From CAYQOX01 sp964419335 (GTDB lineage Bacteria > Hinthialibacterota > Hinthialibacteria > Hinthialibacterales > Hinthialibacteraceae): a DNA stretch of 17,806 bases. The DNA lies in contig CAYQOX010000070.1 in the NCBI GenBank assembly GCA_964419335.1, positions 1 to 17,806 of the forward strand, read 5' to 3'. Made by a program: the position numbers and the translations under genes. The notes below the pieces were generated by a model, which was not told the origin of the DNA, ran no database searches, and saw only the letters and a list, made by a program, of their open reading frames with translations. Of the stretch, positions 1-8,681 are shown piece by piece; the stretch's first letter is position 1, and each line of letters begins with the position of its first letter.

Positions 1-13
1 TGAAACATAGTAA

Positions 14-364
14 TCTCTTCCCATTCACAGGCGCAAGGAAATATTCAACGCCAACGAAGACAAAGGCCAATGGGTGAACTGGGCGTTTCATGTCAAATGG
101 GCGAAAGAAGACACCCCCGGTAGCGGTTTTATGCGGCTCTACCACAATGGGGAGTTGGTTTTTTCTGACGATGGCCCGAACCACGAAAACATGAGCACCT
201 GGATGATGTGGAAAGTAGGCATTTATCACGGCAATCCATCGAAACTGCCACAGGATCCTTATGTGATTTATGGGGACAATTACATTTTAGGTGATTCAGA
301 ATCGAGCCTACAAGAAGTAAATCCATACTTGTTCCAATCCAGCTTAGGTTTTTCATCTCGATAA
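14..364 (+). pseudogene. 5'-truncated heparin-lyase-like polysaccharide lyase fragment
   Basis: The reading frame is open from the TAA at 11-13 to the TAA at 362-364, and protein-like sequence starts near position 26. The only start-like codon is the GTG at 74, which lies inside the conserved part and has no ribosome site. The fragment carries the C-terminal jelly-roll pattern of the heparin lyase I / glucuronan lyase-like fold (Polysacc_lyase, PF14099): GQWVNWAFHVKW, then FMRLYHNGELVFSD, then WKVGIYHG, ending in YGDNYILGD. Such proteins are secreted and cleave uronic-acid polysaccharides by beta-elimination. Family members are about 220-300 residues, so roughly the first half is missing. The stop at 11-13 blocks the frame, so this is either a remnant or a gene whose 5' part lies outside the window in another frame. 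The family assignment is from pattern memory and is moderately secure. Confidence 0.6.
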
Positions 365-433
365 ACCTGCACAAATTTTCTTATCCAGGAATGTTTTACT
401 GGATTCAATTCTAGCGGATAATGATAAATCTGT

Positions 434-709
434 TTATATAGATTGAATTTTGGGGAAGAATGCGATGAAAACAAATTCGAAATTTAAAATCGTTATTCGA
501 TGGAAACTATGGATCGTTCTTGTCTTTCCAATATGGGTTGCGTATTTCTCGGTTCCCCAAACCCACGCAAGTAGCCCTCCTGTTTTTGTCAATCGTAAAT
601 CCTCAACCTCTGATTTATATGAACGTCCCCGTTTGACAATCTTTGAACCTGCCCAGGAATCCAGATCATCCCATTTTATGTCCTCAAATTTAAATACATT
701 TTTTGTCAT
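434..709 (-). pseudogene. N-terminal stub of a SWIM zinc-finger protein
   Basis: The frame runs on upstream to 763, but I take the ATG at 709, which has a GAG seven bases before it and begins MTKNVFKFEDIKWDDLDSW. About the first 50 residues (DLDSWAGSKIVKRGRSY, then VEDLRLTKTGGLLAWVWGTEKYATHI) match the conserved region before the SWIM zinc finger in bacterial SWIM-domain proteins. There the pattern is a W-x-G start, a RGxxY element, then a beta-rich A-x-V-x-G-S/T-x-x-Y element. After YATHI the sequence loses any resemblance, and the CxC...CxH zinc ligands that should follow are absent before the stop at 434. The piece is therefore likely a broken gene of a protein that usually accompanies SNF2-type helicases. 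No helicase is present here. Confidence 0.5.
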
Positions 710-759
710 AATAAATCTCATTAAGTATGAATTAAAAAGTAAACGTGATGGATGCCGCT

Positions 760-1875
760 TCATTCATCCGTTTGCAATGGTGGAGCCAAGGGCCGCAGTG
801 GGTCGCCACCGCCTCCAATCGAGTCCGGTCCATTGTTGGCGACGGTTTTTAGATGCGGAGCGATCTTCAATACTTCTGCCTCCCACTTTTCGCCTTCCAG
901 GCTAAACCCGTATTTTTCTTGGAACTCGGGCATCACACCTCGTTCAACAATTATATCCCAGACGTCCCAACCAGAATCCTCGGTGATGTAAGCGCCATAC
1001 CCTTGGAGGGTTTTCAACAGAAGACGGCCGGGTACGGTTTCCAGGCCCAGTTGTTCAGCAGTGACCTCCGGTGGTACGGCCAGCAGTGTCCCCATAACGA
1101 GGTTTGGGTTATCGCCGACATATTGGTTCTTGTGGTCAGGGTTATTCGCATAACGGTCAGCCGACGTGGCTGGCCATTTGTAACCTGGCCGATCTTCACC
1201 ATAATAAAGATGATGCCCCCAAATATTGATTTTAATGACATGACGCAAAGGGCGTTTTCCCGTTAATTCCCCCAGCCGGATGGTTCCGCCCATACCGGAC
1301 ATTCGAGAGGCCCCCTGACCGCCCGTATCCGTGTTTCCATCGCCTCGCAGATCTTCATAAATTCGATTCCCGGGAAAGCGAACAAACGAATACATATACA
1401 ATGGCCCGCGTGGATCACAGCGTGCAATAGCGGGACCGTTCCAAACGCGATCAGTACCATAAAGGCGAAAAGAAAACGCGGAATTTGGCCGTAATCCATA
1501 GGGATTGTCGGGTCCGATGTCGGGTACTGTCCAGCCGTTCGGCAAGTGTACTGTTAGATCATTCATGTCGGTATTGCCAGAGCACCGGCCGTCAGGTGGT
1601 GCAAAGCGATCAAAACCAATCACCTGCCGCTCAGGATCCTCTTTGCTCAGTTCCAAGAAATGGCGCACGTCGGCTCCAATGCCTCGTGTGGGATGCAGAT
1701 TGGCCTCCTCATACTGGGCGTCCTTACCAATCGGTGTGTTCCATATACTGTCGATCGTAAAGGGCCAAAGCCATGGATCGCGTGCCGTCTTCGAGTTCGT
1801 CCCCTTTTCAGCGCCGACTGCAAAGAAAACGAGACCACAAACCATTGCGAACGACAGAAACAATTTTAATTGCAT
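760..1875 (-). CDS. Secreted protein of an uncharacterised family (DPWxWPF...SIWNTPIG)
   Basis: This is an intact frame of 371 codons. The ATG at 1875 follows an AGGAGGG ribosome site by four bases. Residues 1-22 form a signal peptide (MQLKLFLSFAMVCGLVFFAVGA), so the product is exported. The mature part opens with DPWLWPFTIDSIWNTPIG. It has a central glycine-rich block, ASRMSGMGGTIRLGELTG (about residues 190-207), followed by HVIKINIWGHHLYYGEDRPGYKWPA, and later NPNLVMGTLLAVPP and LQGYGAYITEDSGWD. I recognise these as conserved blocks of a secreted family found in Actinobacteria and polysaccharide degraders, but I know no assigned activity and do not invent one. The tail (GGGGDPLRPLAPPLQTDE) is low in complexity. 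It lies downstream of the DUF4038 paralogues on the same strand, so a role in carbohydrate use is an inference from position only. Confidence 0.8.
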   Translation of the reverse strand: MQLKLFLSFAMVCGLVFFAVGAEKGTNSKTARDPWLWPFTIDSIWNTPIGKDAQYEEANLHPTRGIGADVRHFLELSKEDPERQVIGFDRFAPPDGRCSGNTDMNDLTVHLPNGWTVPDIGPDNPYGLRPNSAFSFRLYGTDRVWNGPAIARCDPRGPLYMYSFVRFPGNRIYEDLRGDGNTDTGGQGASRMSGMGGTIRLGELTGKRPLRHVIKINIWGHHLYYGEDRPGYKWPATSADRYANNPDHKNQYVGDNPNLVMGTLLAVPPEVTAEQLGLETVPGRLLLKTLQGYGAYITEDSGWDVWDIIVERGVMPEFQEKYGFSLEGEKWEAEVLKIAPHLKTVANNGPDSIGGGGDPLRPLAPPLQTDE

Positions 1876-2060
1876 TAAACCCTCCTATTATATTGCACAA
1901 TTACGACGAGTCATCGATCTAATCAGTAAGGGCGTGAATAACCGCCATGGTCCAATCACTCTATGTGGCGTTTTCCATGTATGTTGGCCAGAATTGAGTG
2001 TTCGCATGTTGATTTCACGTTATTCCTTATTTATTTAAAAAGCGATTATTGGATTATGCA

Positions 2061-4181
2061 TTATTTGAAAATCAACACCCAGTTCTCATCAGATGGTGGT
2101 TGGAAATATCCATTTTCATTGGGTGTTGCTTTCCGCCACTCGGCATTAGAGGGATCAAACCATTCGGCCTTAAGACCTTTCTTGAGTTGATCCTTATCAA
2201 CGCTCAACTGGCTACCTTGAGTTACAAAAATTGCGGCTTTATCACGGTTGGGAGAACGCATCGCCGCTATGGATGCTTCATTTTCACTATCTGTTTGTAG
2301 AGATGGCAAGCCGTTGGCGGAGGTGGTGGTAGTGCGGAAGCGCATTTCGTAGTGATTTTCATCTTGACCCAACGTAAAGTTACGGGACCCGTGATCGCGG
2401 GATAATGTCACAATACGCGCGGGTCCCGTTTGGGATTCCTTTGCCGGAGTAATCCACGCTTCCAACGTGAATGCGTTGCTTTTCTGGACCGCTGTTGTAA
2501 GTCGTTCAGCCGGCTTTTTTGTTGCAATGAGAACAGGTTCTTTTATTTTCAGGCCATTTTTCAGCCATCTCACAGCGTTGGTATCTTGGATATGTAGATT
2601 CAGTGCAGGTTTTTGCCCTGATATGTCTTGGATCACTTTCCCTTCGTTTTCGTTGAAGGCATACTGAATTTGGAGCCTATCACGATGCTTCGGACTACCG
2701 GCGGAAAAATGATCCTTTATTTCGGATGGTTCCAGCACGTGATTATAAATTGCCACGTGGTGATAGACGCCCAGCCAACTTCGGTCACCTACAAACTCAT
2801 TTCCCAACGCCAAATGCATTTGGCTGTCCCATGCTGAGAGATCGCCGCCAACTTTCCCTACCACAGTTTCTTTGCCATTAATGTACATGTGCGCTTGTCC
2901 GTCCGCGCCGCGTGTATAAACCACATGAGTCCTGTCTGTTTCGACAGCCAGTGCTTGATCACGTACCAGTTCTACAAAACCAAGAGCAGGCTCCACTTCA
3001 GGCCACCCTATTTCATTCATGAGAGTACGCGCACTGTGAATGTGTGCCTGGGCTAGAGGACTTACTTAAGCCAAGGCCGACGTCGGTTGATTTTTCATGG
3101 TCGTCCACGCCTTCAAGAGGATGGGGGCGGTGGAAACGGGCGGAAGCGCATCCACCCAGGATATCTCGCCACCATCGCTCCAGCGCGATGTTGGGATCGG
3201 GATCGAAGGTATATATTTTATATTAAGCGGACGAGGATGATCTTCTACCATGGATCGTATTTGCTGAATGCGGTGCAAGTGTAGTTGTCCCCGCCGGGTA
3301 TTGTTTTGTGAAATATCCAAAAAAGTATACAGTTCAGGATTGTTAATCATGTGCCGGTGATCGGGAGTGGTGATGTTACCGTTGCGGCGCATTTCGGCGG
3401 TTTCGACCTGTTTTCCCGCTTCAGCAGCCTGAGAGCGGACATAGCGCGCCCAAAAATCGCTCCATTCAACATGCTCGCCGGTTTCGTTATTCATGCAATA
3501 AAGAACATGGGGATAGTTGAGCGAATACGATAAAAGTTTGTCCACATACGCTTTTTGATGTTTCAGCACCAATTCGTTATGATCCAATGCGGGAACACTG
3601 CTGAAGAATGGGTGTTCGGTCGGAACACCCGTGGGCGGGTAATCCACCACCGTGGGCAAACCCGATATTTCTGGCGTATAAGTGCTGTTATTGGCCGGGT
3701 TAAATGGATGTTTCGACCAGCCGCCAATGGATTGGTGGTCTTCATAATGATCCCACGTAGCCCAAATTTCGATCTGCACGATGATGTCACGCTCATGCGT
3801 CATCCGCAGAAAGTTTTTAAACCGCCGCCAATACTCTTCGTTCCATTGCTCTAAATCAAACTTGCCATCCACCTGATCATACGCGAAAACATTGCCTTTG
3901 TTGCGATGGCTCATCACATTGCGAAGATAATTACCACCAACGGATTCGAGCAAATCCAGATGCTCTTCCAAACCAATCGGATGATTGAACAAATTATCCT
4001 GCCAACTCCCGCCCAAAAGTAATATCGGTTCCCCTTCATATTGCCAATAGTATGGATTTTCAGAATACGGCTGAATGCGGTCTGCCGTATTCGCGAATGC
4101 TGTGGTAATTGCCAGAGAAAGAAGCATCGCCAGCACGAGGCTCTTCTCTGTACGCCGCGATTGTTTGCTATTTACGATCAT
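2061..4181 (-). pseudogene. DUF4038-type glycoside hydrolase with LamG modules, double frameshift
   Basis: Two same-frame pieces, 4181-3066 and 3065-2061, are one gene of about 705 codons. The start is the ATG at 4181, with AGGA seven bases upstream, followed by a signal peptide ending TTAFA. The catalytic TIM-barrel region begins RIQPYSENPYYWQYEGEPI and holds CMNNETGE, with Asn-Glu at residues 232-233 (the clan-A acid/base pattern). The next region is readable only one frame over between about 3215 and 3062 (YTFDPDPNIALERWWRDILGG, ARFHRP, DVGLGLS). The original frame then resumes with PLAQAHIHSARTLMNEI, followed by LamG/ConA-like strands (HMYINGKE, TLEAWITPA) and the C-terminal module WFDPSNAEWRKAT...PPSDENWVLIF, typical of DUF4038 proteins. 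A base is missing in the AT run 3211-3220, and ACTT is duplicated at 3060-3067. The shifted stretch has kept its coding sense, so the damage is recent or an assembly fault. It is a tandem paralogue of the next gene upstream. Confidence 0.85.
3060..3067. repeat. 4-base tandem duplication (ACTT ACTT) causing a frameshift
   Basis: The plus strand reads ACTTACTT. On the coding (minus) strand this is TTAAGTAAGTCCT, where removing one AAGT gives TTA AGT CCT CTA GCC CAG (LSPLAQ), joining the upstream GLGL to the downstream AQAHIHSA expected for this family. The duplication also places the TAA stop (3068-3066) in the original frame. Confidence 0.8.
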
Positions 4182-4255
4182 TTCTTTTTCCTTTCCATCA
4201 ATTCCATTATTTTCACGCTCGCACGAATATCTCACAGGCTATGAGTATCATCCAT

Positions 4256-4280
4256 CCGGCATTCGGCGCGACGATGCCGG
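4256..4280. other. Intercistronic hairpin between the two DUF4038-type genes
   Basis: CCGGCAT and ATGCCGG form a perfect 7-base-pair stem around an 11-base loop in the 110-base gap between the stop of the upstream hydrolase and the start of the broken paralogue. No T-run follows on either strand, so it is not a standard intrinsic terminator. It could stabilise or process a shared mRNA; that is inference. Confidence 0.35.
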
Positions 4281-4291
4281 TTACCGAAATT

Positions 4292-5767
4292 TTATTCAAT
4301 CACACGTATGAGTGCCACATACGAACGATGATCTTTAGGCGCTAGAGTGATAATGCGTTGGGGACCCCACCAGTCAGTACCGTCATAATTATCCCAAGTG
4401 GGTTCAATAATTTCTTCATCGCTCCAGGTGAGGGCGGCAACATCCAGCCATTTGACCGATACCTTTTTCACAAAAACCCACGGATCGAGGTGAACCGTGG
4501 CCCTGCCGCCGGGGAAATAGACGGCATACGCTTTGCCTATATCGGCCATACAGTAGGAATCAACCGAGTTGCCCACGGTTGAGAACGCCTCATAAGGTTC
4601 GGCGGTAAACACATCGAATTCATCGAGGAACATATTGACAGCCCGAAGTGTTTGCTGCGCTCTATCAGAAATCCCTATGCCCCAGCCCCAGGCGCCTCCG
4701 TCCCTCAAAGCAGGGCGATGAAAACGTGTTGATGCCGAACCACCAAATATATTTCTCCAGAATCGCTCAACTGCTTCTTTTTCGGTGCCAGCTGCGGTAT
4801 TTAACCCGACACCTTGGCCATAAACTTTAACGTTATTAATGGGCATTGGGCCTTCATCGCTCATGGCGATCATTTTCCGCCAGAAGAGTAGGTTTTCCCA
4901 ATGTTTCTTGCCCACCGGTCCCAAGGCATCCTGGTTGTTCTGGGAAACATCCGTAAAAGTGAAAATATTTCGATAGGTCATGACCCGGCGCACCGAATCT
5001 TCTGGCGCAAATCGCATCGTGGTTACATGGATGGTTTTGTCCTGCTTTTTTGCCGCCTTTTTGATGTCCTGTGCCCAGTAGTTATCCCACTCGACGCTAA
5101 GTTTGCTTTCATTTCCGATGTTGTAAATGATGTGATCATACTGCGCCGATATGGATATAAGCCGATCAATGTAGCGATGTTGATAGTCAAGCACTTTTTG
5201 ATTTCCATTGGAAAGAGAACCGCCATAGTAATCCCAGGCCTCCTCAATGGTATCTGGCTCCCAGTTGATGTTGTTCTCCGGATTCAAGGGATGTATAGCA
5301 AAGCGACCGTATACATCGTTTCCTGAAAGATCGAACCAATCCCAAAGGGTCAGATGGACAATAATATCTCGTTTTTCGGTCTCGTCGAGAAACACCCGAA
5401 GTTTTTTCCAATAGGCTTCATTCCATTGTTCGAGATCGTAACGCCCATCATCAATCTGCTTGGGTGCGAATGCATTTCCTTCGTCTCTGTCGCTCATGGT
5501 ATTGCGAACATAATTCCCACCGACTGATTCAATCAGATCAAGATGCTCGATCAAAGCATCACGGTCCCACTGAAACAGGTTGTCATCATCGCTGGCACCG
5601 ATAAGCATTATGGGTTCTCCTTTGTACTGCCAGTAAAACGGATTCTCTGAATACGGTTGGATGCGGTTGGCATCATCAGCATAGGGGGCATCACTGAAGC
5701 TAAAAAACATTAATGTTATTACAAAAAAGAGCCCTACACGTTTTACTCGATCTGTTACGGGAAACAT
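4292..5767 (-). CDS. Secreted DUF4038-type (apiosidase-like) glycoside hydrolase
   Basis: The gene is intact, 491 codons from the ATG at 5767. An ATG at 5800 is in frame, but the one at 5767 has GGAGGAG eight bases upstream and starts a normal signal peptide (hydrophobic VGLFFVITLMFFSF, cleavage near YADD). The mature protein begins RIQPYSENPFYWQYKGEPI and follows the TIM-barrel layout of DUF4038 / GH140-like enzymes: NYVRNTMSDRDEGNAF, DLEQWNEAYW, then YNIGNES with Asn219-Glu220 as likely acid/base. SARFHRP-type and C-terminal elements follow: GGSASTRFHRP, AVNMFLDEFDVF, VKWLDVAALTW. The C-terminal strands resemble the small collagenase-type beta domain at the end of these proteins. It lacks the LamG modules of its downstream paralogue. 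It likely hydrolyses a glycan side chain outside the cytoplasm; the substrate is unknown. Confidence 0.85.
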   Translation of the reverse strand: MFPVTDRVKRVGLFFVITLMFFSFSDAPYADDANRIQPYSENPFYWQYKGEPIMLIGASDDDNLFQWDRDALIEHLDLIESVGGNYVRNTMSDRDEGNAFAPKQIDDGRYDLEQWNEAYWKKLRVFLDETEKRDIIVHLTLWDWFDLSGNDVYGRFAIHPLNPENNINWEPDTIEEAWDYYGGSLSNGNQKVLDYQHRYIDRLISISAQYDHIIYNIGNESKLSVEWDNYWAQDIKKAAKKQDKTIHVTTMRFAPEDSVRRVMTYRNIFTFTDVSQNNQDALGPVGKKHWENLLFWRKMIAMSDEGPMPINNVKVYGQGVGLNTAAGTEKEAVERFWRNIFGGSASTRFHRPALRDGGAWGWGIGISDRAQQTLRAVNMFLDEFDVFTAEPYEAFSTVGNSVDSYCMADIGKAYAVYFPGGRATVHLDPWVFVKKVSVKWLDVAALTWSDEEIIEPTWDNYDGTDWWGPQRIITLAPKDHRSYVALIRVIE

Positions 5768-5865
5768 TTCAATATCTCCTCCATTCATTGTCCCAATCAT
5801 TTATTCGCTTACCTATGAATACGATTATCCCAAATAAACTAACATGAGCGGGAAATATATAGAAG

Positions 5866-5885
5866 TGGACCCCGGAAGTTGGACA
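5866..5885. repeat. Probable left terminal inverted repeat of an IS3-family element
   Basis: The stretch starts TGGACCCCGGAAGTTGGACA and lies 64 bases before the IS3 orfA start. A TGGACCCC... beginning and this spacing to orfA are usual for one IS3 subgroup. No matching right end is visible in the window, as expected from a truncated copy. Confidence 0.55.
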
Positions 5886-5949
5886 GTGGTCTAAGTGGAT
5901 CTCGTGACAACCAGTAGGCTCGGAACGGAGCCGAGAAGGAGATTGAGCT

Positions 5950-6150
5950 ATGCGGCGTAAACGACGGAATCATGCACCGGGTTTCAAGGCCAGAGTCGCG
6001 TTAGCGGCATTTCGGGAGGAAGGCACGCTGGCGGAGTTGGCGGAGCGTTTCGATGTTCATCCCAACCAGATCAAGCAGCGGACGCGCACTATAAAGGAGC
6101 GCGGAGTCAACCTTCGCTATCCCGAAAAGAGAACAGATGGTATATGAAGT
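5950..6150 (+). pseudogene. IS3-family orfA fragment (transposase helix-turn-helix)
   Basis: The ATG at 5950 follows an AAGGAG site. The first 43 residues are a classic IS3 OrfA helix-turn-helix: MRRKRRNHAPGFKARVALAA, then GTLAELAERFDVHPNQIKQ. From about 6079 the frame is lost. One frame over, the sequence reads GRAL, a stop, then RSAESTFAIPKREQ, which resembles the usual continuation of OrfA, so a small indel and at least one substitution separate it from a working gene. OrfB and the right end are missing. The remnant sits between the FG-GAP gene and the intact DUF4038 hydrolase and abuts the stop of the former, so it splits what was probably one operon. Confidence 0.8.
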
Positions 6151-6154
6151 TGTT

Positions 6155-7399
6155 TTATTTTGTCTCTTTGATTCGGTTTTCGTACACCCATGGTTTTGAT
6201 TGATTGGCATAGGTATCTTGCGCTATGATATCCAGGTCCCCATCATTGCCCAAATCAGCAAGAACACCAGAGTATAATCCCTTACCTTGAATTACGATTT
6301 GTTTGTCTTCAAACTGGCCTGTGCCATTGTTGTAAAATATCAAGACTCGTTTCTTTTTCCATGGAACACCGGTAACAATATCTAAATCTTCATCATTATC
6401 GATATCACCCAGTTTCAGGGTGTGGTGATTGTTGGTATTCTCCAACACAATTGTTTTCTCCCACGCCGTATCATAATCATCACCTGGATTCTTATACCAC
6501 GCAATGAAATGATCGCCACCGTTTCGATATGCTTCTGCAGGAGCAATCACAATATCGACAAGACCATCCCCGTCTATGTCGCCAAGCGATTCTTTCGTAT
6601 TTTGGTTTACATTTTTATATTCTGGATCAATGGGTTTTCTTTCATATTTTTTGTTGCGTGGATCTGAGGGCGCTCGCAACCAAAAGCCGGTATAGGTAAT
6701 ATCAGGAAATGGATCCCCATCAATTCGACCTACAGCAAGTCCTTCCGATCTTTCAATACTCGTATCGATCCATTTATGGTCGTAGGAGGCGTCGTTGTTC
6801 TGAAAGAAGATATGTATTTGATTGGGTTCTAAACTTCGTACAATGATATCCAAGCGGCCATCCACATCCATATCTGCAATTTCCATGTCGTTGATATGGT
6901 GCAACGCTAGCGTAGTCGCATTGGCCTTATGCCAATTCCAGGGCGAAGTTAGTTCACGCGTCGGCTGTGGATTGTAGAAAATCAGTATATCCGCTTCTTT
7001 TTTATTTCCGGAGTGGTGATCCGAAGAGACAACCACGTCGAGATCGCCATCAGAATCCATATCCGCAAGTTTCGCAGCGCCCAGAAATGATCGCAATGGA
7101 GCCGTGGAATTAATGTCGAAACGCAACCAGTCACCCTGAGTATTAGAAGGAGCCTTGAACCACGCGAATGTAACTCGCCCATCCGCATGTTTTCCGCCCT
7201 CAACAGCAAGTACATCGACTAAACCATCACCATCAATATCTCCGGCATCCATACTCGTGAGACCCAATACTGTTCCTTCAGCCATATCTTTGGGAGAATG
7301 GAACGGTAGATCTTCAGCAAAAACCATAACTGAGCAAACCATACAATTCACAAAAACAAAAGATTGTATTCTGAAGAAAGAAACCAAAAAAGCAACCAT
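6155..7399 (-). CDS. Secreted FG-GAP/VCBS seven-blade beta-propeller protein
   Basis: This is an intact gene of 414 codons. The ATG at 7399 follows GAGGTG by six bases. A signal peptide ends at VFA-ED (about residue 28). I count seven Ca-binding repeat motifs of the D-x-D-x-D-G-x-x-D type: GDIDGDGLVDVLAV, ADMDSDGDLDVVVS, ADMDVDGRLDIIVR, GRIDGDPFPDITYT, GDIDGDGLVDIVIA, GDIDNDEDLDIVTG and ADLGNDGDLDIIAQ. That fits one complete seven-blade propeller like those of integrin-type FG-GAP domains. Blades 4, 6 and 7 have degenerate ligands. Such proteins are secreted or surface-bound and are thought to bind glycans or proteins; no catalytic residues are evident. The gene starts five bases after the stop of the DUF4038 C-terminal remnant, so the two were likely co-transcribed. 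Confidence 0.85.
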   Translation of the reverse strand: MVAFLVSFFRIQSFVFVNCMVCSVMVFAEDLPFHSPKDMAEGTVLGLTSMDAGDIDGDGLVDVLAVEGGKHADGRVTFAWFKAPSNTQGDWLRFDINSTAPLRSFLGAAKLADMDSDGDLDVVVSSDHHSGNKKEADILIFYNPQPTRELTSPWNWHKANATTLALHHINDMEIADMDVDGRLDIIVRSLEPNQIHIFFQNNDASYDHKWIDTSIERSEGLAVGRIDGDPFPDITYTGFWLRAPSDPRNKKYERKPIDPEYKNVNQNTKESLGDIDGDGLVDIVIAPAEAYRNGGDHFIAWYKNPGDDYDTAWEKTIVLENTNNHHTLKLGDIDNDEDLDIVTGVPWKKKRVLIFYNNGTGQFEDKQIVIQGKGLYSGVLADLGNDGDLDIIAQDTYANQSKPWVYENRIKETK

Positions 7400-7404
7400 T
7401 TATT

Positions 7405-7623
7405 TCACCTCTTTGTCAGTTTTGAAATGAGCACAACCCAATGGCCTTGAGAAGGAGTTTTTAGCGATACAAGGCCGGTCGATTCAACTCGTTTCTCTTT
7501 GTCCCAATGGCTTTTGCCAACATCCAACCACTGTATGATCCATGAATCGTTTGAAGGTAAATATAAACTCACTTCGAGATATTGTCTATTGTTGTGGATG
7601 AGAAAAGTAGAGCCCATCCTCAT
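7405..7623 (-). pseudogene. C-terminal remnant of a third DUF4038-type hydrolase
   Basis: The frame gives 72 residues. The segment QYLEVSLYLPSNDSWIIQWL, then DVGKSHWDKEK, then LKTPSQGHWVVLI, lines up with the end of the intact neighbour (VKWLDVAALTW...ITLAPKDHRSYVALI). It is thus the terminal beta domain of another family member, lacking the signal peptide and barrel. The ATG at 7623 is probably not a real start: it has no ribosome site, and a stop lies two codons before it at the junction with the transposase. The rest of the gene was lost when IS256-type DNA arrived, or in a later deletion. It may still be translated as a fragment but has no known function. Confidence 0.7.
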
Positions 7624-7632
7624 TTTTTAATT

Positions 7633-8680
7633 TTATGCGGCTTCCGTTTCCGGTTTTATCATTTCTCCGTCTTTGAATTTGACACCTTCAATCACTTTAG
7701 GAATCAGTTTGTAGCCGTTTAATCTTCGCCAGTGTTTTTGGGCTTGCTCCGCGAGTTTAAATACCATCATCATTGTTGCTTTTCTTGATCCGCAGCCTTT
7801 TGTTTGCCGGGTTCGGTGACGGACGGTAGAGAACGTTGATTCGATCGGATTCGTTGTTCGCAAGTCGGTCCAATGCTCCGCCGGGAAATCGTAGAATGTA
7901 AATAAAACCTCTTTGTCTTTTCGCAAACACTCCACTGCTTTCGGATATTTTGCTTCGTATAATCCTATAAAAGTATCGTACGCTTCCAGTGCCTCTTCTT
8001 TTGTCGGAGACAGATACATTTCGTGAATTTTATCCTTGGCCGACGGTTGAACTCTTTTGGGAAGTTTATCCAAAATATTCACCGTTTTATGCGTCCAGCA
8101 TCGTTGCATTCGAGCCTCGGGAAACTCTTCCTCCAAAGCCGCCCAAAACCCTAACGCGCCGTCGCCCACCGCTAATTTCGGCCCTTCCCGCAAACCTCTT
8201 TTCTTTAAGTCCCTCAACACTTCTTGCCACGACAATTTACTTTCCCGCTGTCCATCATGCACGGCGATGATTTCCTTTGTTCCATCTTCCAAAGCGCCCA
8301 TTATCACAAGAATGCAAGGGCGATCCTTCTCTAAACGGACATTAAAATAAATGCCATCCGCCCAGAAATAGACATAACGCTTATCCGATAAATCTCTACG
8401 ACACCAGTCTTCATAATCTTTCATCCAACCTTCTTTCAAGCGAACGATGTTGGTGGCCGATAATCCTTTTGCCTTAGGACCCAGAATCGCTTCCAACGCT
8501 TCCTGCATGTCGCCCGTCGATATACCTTTTAAGTATAAAGCGGGGATAAGCGCATCCAGGCTGGGCATACGACGCATATACGGTGGAAGGATATTGCTGG
8601 TGAAAGAATGATCTTTTCGTCGATCATTCACACGCGGTTGCTTTATGTTTATCGGTCCAAGGCCCGTTTGGATTTCCCGG
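7633..8680 (-). pseudogene. N-truncated IS256-family transposase
   Basis: The catalytic part is complete and undamaged. Counting from the GTG at 8631, the DDE residues are D92 (FWADGIYFNVR), D157 (LAVGDGALGFW) and E264 (TTNPIESTFSTVRHRTRQTKG), with the family's C-W-x-H motif (RCWTHKTVNILDKLP). The open frame continues upstream of the GTG with REIQTGLGPINIKQPRVNDR, which matches the usual IS256 sequence before FTSNILPPYMRR. Homology therefore begins near 8680, and about the first 70-80 residues of a roughly 400-residue protein are missing. The C-terminus looks complete, ending 10 bases from a DUF4038 fragment. No inverted repeats are visible at either end, so the element is truncated on both sides and cannot move on its own. 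Confidence 0.85.
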
Positions 8681-8681
8681 A

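Noticed and set aside
450..905. Plus-strand frame of 151 codons
   Set aside because: It overlaps the SWIM stub and the end of the 371-residue secreted protein on the other strand, has no domain pattern and reads like an antisense shadow.
1876..2060. Possible extra gene fragment between the 371-residue gene and the DUF4038 pseudogene
   Set aside because: Short readable pieces exist in several frames, but none resembles a family or continues into a neighbour.
3205..3225. Programmed -1 frameshift as the explanation of the broken DUF4038 gene
   Set aside because: The AT run (ATAAAATATAT on the coding strand) is no slippery heptamer, no downstream stem stands out, and the second break is a tandem duplication.
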